NCBI RefSeq assembly: GCF_029227915.1 | Contig: NC_079878.1 | Coordinates: 25,507,501-25,571,500 of the forward strand | DNA: 64,000 nt | Direction of reading: 5' to 3' | Source: Hydractinia symbiolongicarpus | Lineage: Eukaryota > Cnidaria > Hydrozoa > Anthoathecata > Hydractiniidae | Program-made: the position numbers and the translations under genes | Shown: positions 63,561-64,000 of the stretch, piece by piece | Numbering within the stretch: the stretch's first letter is position 1 | Layout of the letters: each line of letters opens with the position of its first letter | The notes under the pieces: generated by a model | Databases searched by the model: none | What the model saw: the letters and a program-made list of their open reading frames with translations, nothing else | What the model was told of the DNA's origin: nothing

Positions 63561-64000
63561 GAGTTACAAAATACACTTTTCTGTGTGACAACCACTTTGC
63601 ACCAGCAGACAACAAAAATATTAATGTATGAAGACTCAAAAAAATATACCCTTCCCTGAATATGTATAGAAGTTACAAAGAAGCAGCTAGCAATAGAAAT
63701 GTACCAAAGATCGCTCTTTTGTAGACAGTAGTGCCTTATTGTCTCCACCCCTTTCACCAATTTCGTTGTAGCTTAGACAACAGAATGAAAATGATGTTCC
63801 TGAAAATACATTTCATTATGACGAAACTTCACCAAGCACAGGATCAGTGTAGACTCAAACTTTTCGTTTGTCCACATACTTTTTATGAACCATCTCCAAA
63901 AGAGATCACTTTTATTCATGATCATGGTTATTCCTGTCAACTTACGTAATGGGCTAGCAAGTGTATGTTTAATGCATGAAAGTCTTACTAAAAATGTTGA
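63561..64000. other. Window end, nothing identified
   Basis: AT-rich sequence with only short unsupported frames. Further exons of the THAP gene may lie beyond the window. Confidence 0.4.

Overview
The window is AT-rich eukaryotic DNA carrying intron-rich animal genes with GT-AG introns of about 50 to 1,900 bp (one is 5.8 kb). The gene set (SPATA17, HDDC2, a group II PAK kinase, a fused glutamyl-prolyl-tRNA synthetase, PRELID1), together with the mix of transposon types (a helicase-bearing Academ-like element, Crypton and Penelope relics, Helitron-like elements, tRNA-SINEs), points to an invertebrate metazoan. A cnidarian is my best guess, but it is an inference. Exon models were built by hand from splice sites and reading phase, and every adjacent exon pair reported here is phase-compatible.

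Layout. 1-4761 (-): SPATA17, an IQ-motif protein, ten exons seen; the 3' end lies off the window. 5023-8636 (+): a four-exon type I membrane protein with a MANSC domain, head-to-head with SPATA17 across 261 bp. 8637-14575: gene-free, with a TIR MITE and a TA-flanked 1.26 kb element. 14576-15211 (+): HDDC2, a single exon. 15472-19918 (+): group II PAK kinase, six exons, with a 16-bp minisatellite in one intron and a TIR element in another. 19919-22569: gene-free, with repeats and hairpins. 22570-34841 (-): EPRS, 26 exons recovered, with Helitron-like insertions in its introns; the first coding exon was not found. 34842-37577: repeats, including a MITE disrupted by a nested Helitron-like element.

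37578-42213 looks like the remains of a helicase-encoding DNA transposon of Academ type. A RecQ-like helicase gene (+) faces a convergent gene (-) whose N-terminus is a Cys8 zinc finger. That zinc-finger exon is split by a 1,763-bp TIR element with a 5-bp target duplication.

42214-46899: SINE and hairpin MITEs. 46900-48303 (-): intronless SVOP/SLC22-like transporter. 48304-53116: a transposon graveyard (Crypton-like N-terminus, two adjacent foldback elements, Penelope-like RT relic, pogo-like TIR element, and a 106-bp MITE with a perfect 9-bp target duplication). 53117-62276 (+): PRELID1, five exons, whose 5.8 kb first intron holds a long-TIR element, a ~55-bp tandem array and a SINE. 63378-63560 (+): the N-terminal half of a THAP zinc finger.

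The host genes are unrelated housekeeping or ciliary genes and do not form a pathway. The most interesting locus is the Academ-like helicase/Cys8 pair and the younger element nested in it.
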